This document shows positions 7,958-15,500 of a DNA stretch of 19,241 nt, in pieces. The notes under the pieces were generated by a model. It made no database searches and was not told the DNA's origin. It saw nothing but the letters and a program-made list of their open reading frames with translations. The DNA lies in assembly GCA_002494645.1 (NCBI GenBank), contig DACE01000007.1:45717-64957 (forward strand). Reading direction: 5' to 3'. Made by a program: the position numbers and the translations under genes. The stretch is from Euryarchaeota archaeon UBA256 (GTDB lineage: Archaea; Thermoplasmatota; Poseidoniia; Poseidoniales; Poseidoniaceae). How positions within the stretch are numbered: position 1 is the first letter of the stretch; each line of letters begins with the position of its first letter.

Positions 7958-8392
7958 ATGCAGGACAAGTCCTTGTTAGAGGTTTCACCCCAAGACTTGC
8001 TGGGCTTAATCCTCTCCAAGCGTCAAAAGGACGCCTCTCAACTCCCCAAGGATGAACAGAAGCGTGATGAAGAGTTAACTCGGGCTTATGAATTGTACAA
8101 CACATCCAAAGAAACCCTTGCGGAGTTGGTGGACACATCTTCGGGACAAGAAGTCGACCCTCTTGAAAAAAGCCAGGCGGAGAACATTGTCAAGGAAAAT
8201 GAAACGCATCGTAAGCGAGTTATGGCTCGACTTCAGCGCGTGAGACGCCAACTCAAGGAGACGCGAGACGCCGTCGAATATTGGTCAGCGATGGACGATA
8301 CGACACTATCGAACCTTCTCGGAGATGCTGAGCGGGTAAATGATGGAGGATTGAGCACCTTTGCGATTAAAAAAACGGCTCAAAACGGCTAG
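7958..8392 (+). CDS. Coiled-coil protein, short upstream frame (144 aa)
   Basis: A helical, charged protein of unknown function. Residues 1-25 are an amphipathic start (LLEVSPQDLLGLILSKRQK). Residues 35-60 and 68-110 are heptad-like (ENIVKENETHRKRVMARLQR). Residues 111-135 are less regular. It ends in TAG just after a run of seven A's (8369-8375). The next coiled-coil frame overlaps this end by 31 bases, and removing one A would join them into one protein of about 425 aa. A GGAGGTGA sequence right after the stop instead supports two coupled genes. It starts at ATG 7958, probably leaderless. Confidence 0.65.
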   Translation: MQDKSLLEVSPQDLLGLILSKRQKDASQLPKDEQKRDEELTRAYELYNTSKETLAELVDTSSGQEVDPLEKSQAENIVKENETHRKRVMARLQRVRRQLKETRDAVEYWSAMDDTTLSNLLGDAERVNDGGLSTFAIKKTAQNG

Positions 8393-8405
8393 GGAGGTGA
8401 TGGAG

Positions 8406-9221
8406 GTGAATGAGAGTGATTTGTTCGCTGACCTCCGCTCGTTGGACCTTTCGGATGTCAATTCCAAACTCCTCCATCAGGAAGGTCTTCTCGAAGACAT
8501 CGATGGTCGGCTAACGAAGAACAGAAACATCACCTCATACCGTTCTGCATGCATTATGTTCTGCCTCGGAAAAAGCGACGCTGCGCCCCCAAAAAATTCT
8601 AAACTCGGTGAGGAATTAGCAGAATTGACGGTTGTAAAACGCATTGAGTTCAATCAATTGATTCAACAACGAGATGCACTTATGGGTAAAATCGTGTTGC
8701 CGAAGTACAGAATCATACAGCGAATGGCTTCAGTCTACGAGAAACTCACACACTCATCCGAGAGCGCCCCACTCACTCTTGGCCAGGAAATCACGCTGTT
8801 TTCCGAATTTTTCGAACTGCAGGCCATGCATGCTCAACTTGACCCCCTTGCGACCGTTGAAATTGAATTGGAGCATCTTCACAAGGAGGTCTCGGAACAT
8901 GTGAAAACGATCAACAAGGCGGATAGGGATACGGCTAAAATCATCTCCGCATTGGTTGAACAACGAAGGCAAACAACGAGGGAAATCGGACGGCTCAAGG
9001 CATTCATACGTTCAAGGAAACCAAAAACCAAGCCAGCGGATGCAGGTAATGCACGTAAAAAAATAAGCCAAGGCGATACCATCTCCATGGAAGATTTGGG
9101 AGCTCTTCTCGACCACGGTGGACTAACTGACATTGAACCAATCAAAGAACCATCCCAAAAGAAGAAGAAAAAATCTGCATTCACCTCAACCAAAGCCAAA
9201 CGAAATCGGCGCAAAACTTGA
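8406..9221 (+). CDS. Coiled-coil protein with conserved C-terminal motif (271 aa)
   Basis: A charged helical protein, with coiled coil strongest at about residues 160-205 (ATVEIELEHLHKEVSEHVKT and following). Near the C-terminus KISQGDTISMEDLGALLDHG resembles LMSGETLSTEELMQLQ in the coiled-coil protein at 10179-11054, so the two are probably distant paralogs. The last 25 residues are strongly basic (KKKKKS, KAKRNRRKT). GTG 8406 is chosen because GGAGG at 8393-8397 lies 8 bases upstream; ATG 8400 is an alternative with a 2-base spacer. The frame extends upstream to 8361 and could be continuous with the preceding frame if the seven-A run is a frameshift. Its TGA overlaps a possible TTG start of the GNAT gene. 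The function is unknown. Confidence 0.7.
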   Translation: MNESDLFADLRSLDLSDVNSKLLHQEGLLEDIDGRLTKNRNITSYRSACIMFCLGKSDAAPPKNSKLGEELAELTVVKRIEFNQLIQQRDALMGKIVLPKYRIIQRMASVYEKLTHSSESAPLTLGQEITLFSEFFELQAMHAQLDPLATVEIELEHLHKEVSEHVKTINKADRDTAKIISALVEQRRQTTREIGRLKAFIRSRKPKTKPADAGNARKKISQGDTISMEDLGALLDHGGLTDIEPIKEPSQKKKKKSAFTSTKAKRNRRKT

Positions 9222-9238
9222 TTTTGGGATGCGAGAAC

Positions 9239-9721
9239 ATGGCCAACTTGCATTGGATCGAGGGCATAGAACCGTTGAATCTAACACCACAACACTGCCA
9301 GCAAGTATTGACGCTCTTCCTCAATGAGACTGGAGAGGTCTACAGCCCTGCATCTGTTCGCCACCTACCGATACCATCCTGGGGAGGGAACCTCGTCCTC
9401 GTGGACCTTGAAGAGAATGAACCGAGAACAATACAAGGCGTGCTTTGGGCTACACCGTTCAAAGACGACATTGTCAGAATCGCTGCCTTTGTCATCGCTT
9501 CAGACCATCAAGACAAGGGCATGGGTGGAGCGGCTTGGCGCTTGTTTTCAAAGGCTGCATTTGAGAAAGGGTACCGACAGGTACAACTCGAGGTCAAAGC
9601 GGAAAACACGGCTGCCCAACGATTCTACATCCGCCGTTTCCTCGAGATCAAATTACCCCTTGAAGGGTATTATCAATCCGGACTTGGCTACATGATGCGG
9701 GGACCTATTTCGGTTGATTAA
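9239..9721 (+). CDS. GNAT-family N-acetyltransferase (RimI-like fold)
   Basis: It transfers an acetyl group from acetyl-CoA to an amine; the substrate is unknown. The acetyl-CoA-binding motif A is at residues 84-105 (FVIASDHQDKGMGGAAWRLF), where QxxGMGG matches the family Q/R-x-x-G-x-G/A loop. The following block LEVKAENTAAQRFYIRRFLE matches motif B, though the usual Gly-Phe is Arg-Phe here. The end GYYQSGLGYMMRG resembles the C-terminus of N-alpha-acetyltransferases. At 160 aa it is a single complete domain. ATG 9239 is preferred; the frame extends to TTG 9218, which overlaps the stop of the upstream gene. It lies between coiled-coil and Roadblock genes, so a neighbouring protein could be its target, but this is only inference. 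Confidence 0.9.
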   Translation: MANLHWIEGIEPLNLTPQHCQQVLTLFLNETGEVYSPASVRHLPIPSWGGNLVLVDLEENEPRTIQGVLWATPFKDDIVRIAAFVIASDHQDKGMGGAAWRLFSKAAFEKGYRQVQLEVKAENTAAQRFYIRRFLEIKLPLEGYYQSGLGYMMRGPISVD

Positions 9722-9759
9722 TACCGAACGCTTATTCACCTCCACCCCGTGCTGAAATT

Positions 9760-10068
9760 GTGCTTGAACGCCTTATGAGGCCCTTGGTCTCTCTCGATGA
9801 TGTCATCAGCCTTACCGTGTTTGAACACGATGGTTTCGTCATCTACCAAAGCGAATCCGATTCACAACATTCGCCCAACCAACTCGCACGATGGATTGAC
9901 TTACTGTCTGCCGCTGCTGACACCAAGATTCTCACGCTTGTTCTTGAAAACGGACACATCATCCTCAGAAAAGAAAAGAAATTCAACATCGTCCTCAACC
10001 TCACACGTCAAGCAAATCTTGGCCGGGCTCGGCAGACCTTGGAAGACTGTATCAATCAAATCAATTGA
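9760..10068 (+). CDS. Roadblock/LC7-like protein (102 aa)
   Basis: The protein has the size and pattern of a Roadblock/LC7 domain, the dimeric alpha/beta fold that binds or regulates small Ras-like GTPases (MglB in bacteria and similar archaeal proteins). An N-terminal helix (VLERLMRPLVSLDDV) is followed by a strand-turn-strand (SLTVFEHDGFVIYQ), a central helix (ARWIDLLSAAADT), strands (ILTLVLENGHIILRK and FNIVLNLT) and a final helix (LGRARQTLEDCINQI). GTG 9760 is chosen because the first helix is then complete; ATG 9775 would lose part of it. No clear Shine-Dalgarno site is seen. It starts 38 bases after the GNAT gene. No small GTPase is encoded in the window. The fold assignment comes from pattern and length, not a database hit. 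Confidence 0.75.
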   Translation: MLERLMRPLVSLDDVISLTVFEHDGFVIYQSESDSQHSPNQLARWIDLLSAAADTKILTLVLENGHIILRKEKKFNIVLNLTRQANLGRARQTLEDCINQIN

Positions 10069-10095
10069 GACACCTCGCTCTGAGATTGAATGCTT

Positions 10096-10134
10096 TGGGC
10101 CATCAAGGGTTAAATGGGGGTGGTCGGTGGCCCA
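10096..10134. promoter_or_regulatory. Inverted repeat flanking a TATA-like element
   Basis: The 110-base gap before the coiled-coil gene at 10179 carries TGGGCCA (10096-10102) and TGGCCCA (10128-10134), perfect 7-bp inverted arms with a 25-base spacer. Within the spacer, GGGTTAAATGGG resembles an archaeal TATA box. It predicts a start near 10139 and a leader of about 40 bases containing AGGTG at 10166-10170. Arms of this size can occur by chance, so the call is weak. Confidence 0.25.
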
Positions 10135-10178
10135 CATGCATTACGGTGGGAATCGTGTGCGAACAGGTGCGATGAAGA

Positions 10179-11054
10179 ATGGCAGAACTCAAAGATCTTC
10201 TTGATGAACGACGAAAAATGGTTGACAAAAAGGCCACACAACACCGCGAAATTCGAGACGATTGGAATGAGAAAACCAAACAATTTACCACCACAAGAAA
10301 TGAACTCAACAATGAAGTTCGGGAACTGATCGTTCAAGTGAGGGAACAACGTGACCTCCGTGATCAAATGAACGAGATGGTTCGTGAAAAGAAGAAAGAG
10401 CGTGACGGAGCGAACCAAGCTGTCCGTGAAGCAAAGGATTCGATGCGAGAGAAACTTCCCGAGCAACCTCAACAATTCGACCGACGTGGTCGCCCAATCC
10501 GCCCTGATACTGTTCAGTCATTGACCCGTACGATGGAGCGACTTGAGCGAGAATTTGAACAAGGAAAGCACCAAGGGAAAAATGAAACAAAGTACTTCAA
10601 GAAAATGAAGGACCTGAGTGCTAAGCGAAAGCGCCTACAAGAACAGGAAAGCATCTCGGGAGCCGCTGAAGGAAACAAGGAATTGAAGGCTGCCGTCGAA
10701 CTGCAAGAAGCCTCGCACAATGCTGTAAAAGAGGCTGCAGAAGCCGCCCAAAGCGCACACGACCTCATGATTGAATGGAATTCTGAAGTTGACCGACAAC
10801 GCGAGAAGGCTGAGGCTGCTCACCGTAAGTTACGAACATCCAAGAAGGAAGCGGATAAGGAACACAGTCTCTACATCGTGTCCTTGCGATGCCTTCACTC
10901 CATACAGGACATCCTGCGCGCCATGCGCGGTGCCAGTGCCGGCCAAGGACAACGACCGACGGCCAGTAATGAAACGCAAGATTTGATGGCCAAGTTGATG
11001 TCTGGAGAAACGCTCTCTACTGAGGAATTGATGCAACTCCAGCGCTTTGATTGA
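10179..11054 (+). CDS. Coiled-coil protein, archaeal COG1340-like (291 aa)
   Basis: An almost continuous coiled coil: residues 1-85 (ELKDLLDERRKMVDKKATQH and following), a short proline-containing break at 87-105 (PEQPQQFDRRGRPIRP), then 108-235. It ends with ASNETQDLMAKLMSGETLSTEELMQLQ, split here into a linker and the short motif LMSGETLSTEELMQLQ. This layout is that of the archaeal COG1340 coiled-coil family, whose function is unknown; I remember similar short C-terminal motifs in those proteins. It starts at ATG 10179 with AGGTG about 9 bases upstream. There is no signal peptide or membrane segment. It is the clearest COG1340 member of the three coiled-coil genes here. Confidence 0.85.
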   Translation: MAELKDLLDERRKMVDKKATQHREIRDDWNEKTKQFTTTRNELNNEVRELIVQVREQRDLRDQMNEMVREKKKERDGANQAVREAKDSMREKLPEQPQQFDRRGRPIRPDTVQSLTRTMERLEREFEQGKHQGKNETKYFKKMKDLSAKRKRLQEQESISGAAEGNKELKAAVELQEASHNAVKEAAEAAQSAHDLMIEWNSEVDRQREKAEAAHRKLRTSKKEADKEHSLYIVSLRCLHSIQDILRAMRGASAGQGQRPTASNETQDLMAKLMSGETLSTEELMQLQRFD

Positions 11055-11118
11055 TTTCATCGTGGCGAACACATCAAAGACCTTCACAAGTACCCGACAA
11101 ATCAGGAAGGTGTGTTAA

Positions 11119-12276
11119 GTGATTGCAAAAGATGAGATTGCAGCCATTGTTGAAGAGTATGATCGCCTTAAGTTGCGCATCGGCATGACAGCATCTCATT
11201 CCGCCCTTGACATCTGTGATGGGGCTATCGAAGAGGGGTTCCCCACCGTCGCATACTGCAAAGAAGGACGACACAAAACCTATGCAAATTACTTCAAAGC
11301 ACATCGAAGTTCATCGGGCAGAGTATATCGAGGCATGGTCGACAAAGCAATTGTTTTGAATTCGTTCAATGATGTCATCAATCCTGACATGCAAACGGAA
11401 ATGCGAAAGCGAAATGTGATTTACATTCCAAATCGCTCGTTCACATCCTACTCAAGTATCGCTGATATCGAAGAGAACTTCCACGTACCGATGTTCGGTT
11501 CACGAAACATGCTTCGGATGGAAGAGCGTACCGAAGAGCAAGACTATTATTGGATTCTTGAAAAAGCAGGACTCCCCTACCCTGAAAAAATCGATAGCCC
11601 TGAGGAAATTGACTGTCTGGTCATCGTCAAACTTCATCACGCACAAAAGAAACTCGAACGTGGGTTTTTCACGTGTGCGTCCTACAAGGAATACCAAGAA
11701 AAATCTGCAGCCTTACTCGCCGAAGGCGTCATCGATCAGGCCTCCCTTGACGGAGCCCGAATTGAGCGCTATGTCATCGGCCCCGTGTTCAATTTGAATT
11801 TCTTCTACAGCCCTCTGGCTGATGAAGGTGAGAAACTCGAACTCCTTGGCGTGGATTGGCGCTTTGAATCGTCACTTGACGGCCATGTCCGCCTGCCCGC
11901 ACCCCAACAGATGACCATGCCCCTTCACCAACAAATACCAGAGATGACAGTTGTTGGCCATAACACCGCCACCATCCGTGAATCACTGCTGGAGAAAGCT
12001 TTCGAACTTGGTGAAAAATTCATCGAAGCCAGCAAGGAACATTATGACCCCGGCATCATCGGTCCGTTTTGCCTCCAAACTTGCATTGACAAGGACATGA
12101 ATTACTACATCTACGATGTTGCTCCGCGTTTAGGTGGTGGAACAAACGTCCACGTCAGCGTAGGGCACCCCTACGGAAATGCAACCTGGCGCAAACCCAT
12201 GTCAAGCGGTCGAAGAATCGCCATGGAATTGCGAATGGCAGTAGAACAGGACCGTCTGCTTGAAGTCCTCACGTGA
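11119..12276 (+). CDS. PurP-family ATP-grasp protein (FAICAR synthetase or paralog)
   Basis: PurP converts AICAR, formate and ATP to FAICAR in the archaeal purine pathway. The N-terminal DUF1246-like domain carries TASHSALDICDGAIEEGFPT (24-43) with the conserved Ser-His at 26-27, and VPMFGSRNMLRMEER near 123-137. The C-terminal ATP-grasp/DUF1297-like part has IERYVIGPVFNLNFFYSP, GVDWRFES, GPFCLQT and APRLGGGTN. The length of 385 aa slightly exceeds typical PurP (about 360), owing to an insertion near 52-72. The loop that reads GARGGRGYF in the Methanocaldococcus enzyme as I remember it is AQKKLERGFF here (175-184), so it may be the divergent PurP2-type paralog. The start is GTG 11119, directly after an in-frame TAA, with GGAAGGTG upstream. 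It ends overlapping the opposing gene by 8 bases. Confidence 0.88.
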   Translation: MIAKDEIAAIVEEYDRLKLRIGMTASHSALDICDGAIEEGFPTVAYCKEGRHKTYANYFKAHRSSSGRVYRGMVDKAIVLNSFNDVINPDMQTEMRKRNVIYIPNRSFTSYSSIADIEENFHVPMFGSRNMLRMEERTEEQDYYWILEKAGLPYPEKIDSPEEIDCLVIVKLHHAQKKLERGFFTCASYKEYQEKSAALLAEGVIDQASLDGARIERYVIGPVFNLNFFYSPLADEGEKLELLGVDWRFESSLDGHVRLPAPQQMTMPLHQQIPEMTVVGHNTATIRESLLEKAFELGEKFIEASKEHYDPGIIGPFCLQTCIDKDMNYYIYDVAPRLGGGTNVHVSVGHPYGNATWRKPMSSGRRIAMELRMAVEQDRLLEVLT

Positions 12277-12592
12277 TTTCGTGAAAGGCTTCTTGATCTG
12301 TATCATACCAGGGGTTAATTCCAATATCACTGCCATCATAATGGCCGGTAGTTTCCACAAAATAATAAGGAAGGTTTGATTTTTCGCCAGAGCCGAGATA
12401 GTGGTCACCACTGTGGTTTTCCATCGCAATGACCGCCCAAGCATGACCTCCTCTGTTGCGTTCAAACAATTCCTCTTTAGCATCCTCGCTGAGTTCCATC
12501 CCAAAGGTGTATAACTCGTCTTCAGCCATGTTAATCGGTATGAAATTTGATGGAGGGCGTTTAGGCTTATTCCCTGCATTGGTGCGCTTCAT
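12269..12592 (-). CDS. Hypothetical protein coupled to the surface-protein gene (107 aa)
   Basis: I do not recognise this protein. It begins with a basic, proline-containing stretch (MKRTNAGNKPKRPPSNF). Then come an acidic helix (MAEDELYTF through EDAKEELFERN) and an aromatic, histidine-rich part (GGHAWAVIAMENHSGDHYLG and PYYFVETTGHYDGSD). The second half may be a small beta domain; no signal peptide or membrane segment is seen. The ATG (12592-12590) overlaps the TGA of the large surface-protein gene as ATGA, which decides the start over TTG 12610 and implies translational coupling. Its 3' end overlaps the purP-like gene on the other strand by 8 bases. The coupling suggests a cytosolic partner of the surface protein's tail, which is inference. 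Confidence 0.75.
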   Translation of the reverse strand: MKRTNAGNKPKRPPSNFIPINMAEDELYTFGMELSEDAKEELFERNRGGHAWAVIAMENHSGDHYLGSGEKSNLPYYFVETTGHYDGSDIGINPWYDTDQEAFHEIT

Positions 12593-15500
12593 TTTTGATA
12601 CGGAACCCAAGCATTCGTTGCTGTATCAAAGTAAGAGAGAATCCCCTGTTCATCACGAGACCAATGGACGCCGTTTTCCTCCCACTGCTGTGGCCCTGTA
12701 GCATCTTCAATGGAAGGCAGAGACTTTTCCGAGGCCATCTGTTGTTCCGTGACTGAATCATTGTCCAGGGCTTGAGCGAATGGGCTCAGATTCTCCTTAG
12801 GGTTTCGAGTGAACACATAGCCGCCTCCTCCGATGAGGGCAAGCAACAAGACCGTGATGATGGCATAGAGCAGACCGTTTCCGGATTCATCTTCTTCAGC
12901 CTGTGAACGTGTAGAATCTTCGGGGAAGTCGTCCCATCGGTCAGCAACGCCGTCTCCATCGGTGTCAACCGATTCATTGGCGTCGAACTTGAATGCATCC
13001 TCGTCATCACTGACACCATCGCCGTCTGAATCAAGTTGGCTGAGTGCACATCCAACCGGGTTGATCAATTCACCTTCAGTCGTTTTAGGACATTCATCAA
13101 GATGGTTTTTGATACCATCGTCATCGTCGTCTTTTTGCTGTTCTGAACAACCGTCAACATCGACTTGTTGAGTCACAGCGGTGTCAGGGCAGAGGTCTTT
13201 ATCATCGTTGATATCGTCATTATCTTCATCCTTTTGAGAATCGGAGCATCCCACTGCATCGGGTTGTTCACCAGCAGGTGTTGCTGGACACGTATCGTCA
13301 GCATCAGAGATTTGGTCGTTGTCTGCATCACGCTGATTGGTAGCGCAACCGAGGAGGTCAACTTGCAAGTCGGCATCGGTTCCCGGGCAATTGTCGATAT
13401 CGTTGGTAATACCGTCATCATCGGAGTCTTTCTGGGATGGAGCACAGCCCTGTGGATCAGCTACTTCGTTGGTTGGTGTCGCATCACAAATGTCGGCTGC
13501 ATCGTTAACGTTGTCTCCATCAGTGTCACGCTCTTCGGCTGCACATCCTACGCCGTTAACAAGCAATCCTGCGGTGGTGGTCGGACAATCGTCACGGTCA
13601 TCTGTGATGGTATCGCCATCGGTGTCAAGTTGACTCAAAGCACAACCAGCCGCATCAACTTGAGCACCGAGAGGTGTGTTCGGGCAAGCATCAAATGCAT
13701 CCATGACCATGTCGTTATCCTGGTCTTCTTGACTTGGCGAGCATCCTACGTTGTCTACTTGCTCGCCAGCAGGTGTGTTGGGACATGCATCTTCAGCGTC
13801 ACTGACGCCATCCAGATCACCATCGAGTTGGCTAGGGGAACATCCATTTTCGTCCACTGCCTCTCCTGCTGGAGTATTCAAGCAAAGGTCAGGACTGTTA
13901 CCGTTTGCATTATCACCATAACCGTCCATGTCTGCATCGGCCCATTGCGAATTGTCGTTAGGGAAGATGTCAGGGTTCATTCCAGCAGCGTTATCTCCGT
14001 AGCCATCACCGTCACTGTCACTCCACTGCGTTGAATCGTTAGGGAAGGCGTCAGGAGTTGTGCCAAGTTGATTGTCGCCGTAACCGTCACCATCAGCGTC
14101 GCTCCACTGTGATGCATCGTTAGGGAAGGCGTCGGCGTTGTTGCCATTTGGATTGTCGCCGTAGCCATCACCGTCCGTATCAGCCCATTGTGTTCCGTCG
14201 GTCGGGAAGGCGTCAGGAGTTGTGCCGTTGGGGTTGTCACCGTAGCCGTCACCATCTCCATCGCTCCACTGCGTTGGATCTGTTGGGAAGGCGTCCCCGT
14301 TGGTACCGGTTGGATTATCACCATAGCCATCACCATCATCGTCACTCCATTGAGTGGAGTCGGATGGCCATGCGTCTGGATTGTTGCCCGAACCGTTGTC
14401 ACCATAGCCATCGCCATCAGCGTCTGACCATTGTGTGGGGTCAGTCGGGAAAGCGTCAGGTGTTGTGCCACTTGCGTTGTCGCCGTAGCCATCACCATCA
14501 GCATCAGACCATTGCGTACCATCTGTAGGGAAGGCGTCAGGCATGTTTCCGCTGGCGTTGTCACCGTATCCATCACCGTCCATGTCAGAGTATTGGCTGG
14601 CATCGAAGGGGAATGCGTCAACGGCATCGTTGTAACCGTCGCCATCACTGTCCTTCTGGGAAAGCGCACATCCATTCTGGTCAACGGTGACTCCGGCGGT
14701 TGTGTTTGCACACAAGTCCAGTTCATTCGCCACGCCATCGCCATCATCATCGATTGAAAGTTGGAAACAATCAGAATCACCTATCAGCTGAACACTGGCG
14801 TCTGAATACAGGTCAATATGGACGCAGTATGTACCTGAAGATGTTGGTGTTGAGTAAGAAAAACTGGGTAAACTCATGTTTTGAGCCGTTGCTGTGAAGG
14901 ATGTCAAGGATGATGATGCGAGATTAGCCCCCGATGCATCGCTCATTCGGTATTGATATTGGTAATCGTCGCTCACCACCAAATCAAGCCCTTTGGCCTG
15001 AACGTTGTTGTTGCTGGCTGTTGAACTTGCTGAATAGGTGTCAATGACCAAAGCAGGAAGTTGTGGAATGAAGTCTTCAAAGTGAAGCCCAGAAATATTC
15101 GTATTATCGCTGAGATTGACGACCGTTCCGTTGAGGTGTATATAAGCAACGAAAAGATGGTCGTTCATGGTGGTTGGTCCTGTCCAATTAATTTGGTAAC
15201 TGATCGAGGTGGTGGTTGGTGTCAGGTACCAGGCATCAGTGTCAATCATTGAAGCGTTGATAGCCAAATGTACGTCGCCAGAAATTGTGAAATTATCACT
15301 CCACTCTTGGTAATCAAGTACAATCCATTCAACCACGTAATCGGTTCCAACCGTTAAGTTGGTCAAGTCAATATCGCCAGTTGTTGATGAAGTTGAAGCA
15401 ATTTCAACCATCTCGATATAATACTCGCTCATATCGGTGTCAAGGGAGTTGCCCGTCGCACTGGAAAGCGTAGACGAGAGCATCAAGACCGACTCGATCA

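Noticed and set aside
13165..14034. A 289-codon plus-strand open frame opposite the surface-protein repeats
   Set aside because: It is the mirror of the GAT/GAC-rich repeat codons, is made of low-complexity Val/Ile/Ser/Thr, and has no independent start signal.
13891..14619. Possible CRISPR-like direct repeats
   Set aside because: The regular 81-bp period is an in-frame protein repeat with no unique spacers and no Cas genes nearby.
13977..14780. A 267-codon minus-strand frame in another phase of the repeat region
   Set aside because: It translates the 81-bp repeats out of phase, giving Met/Thr-rich low-complexity sequence; the correct frame has signal peptide, calcium loops and anchor.
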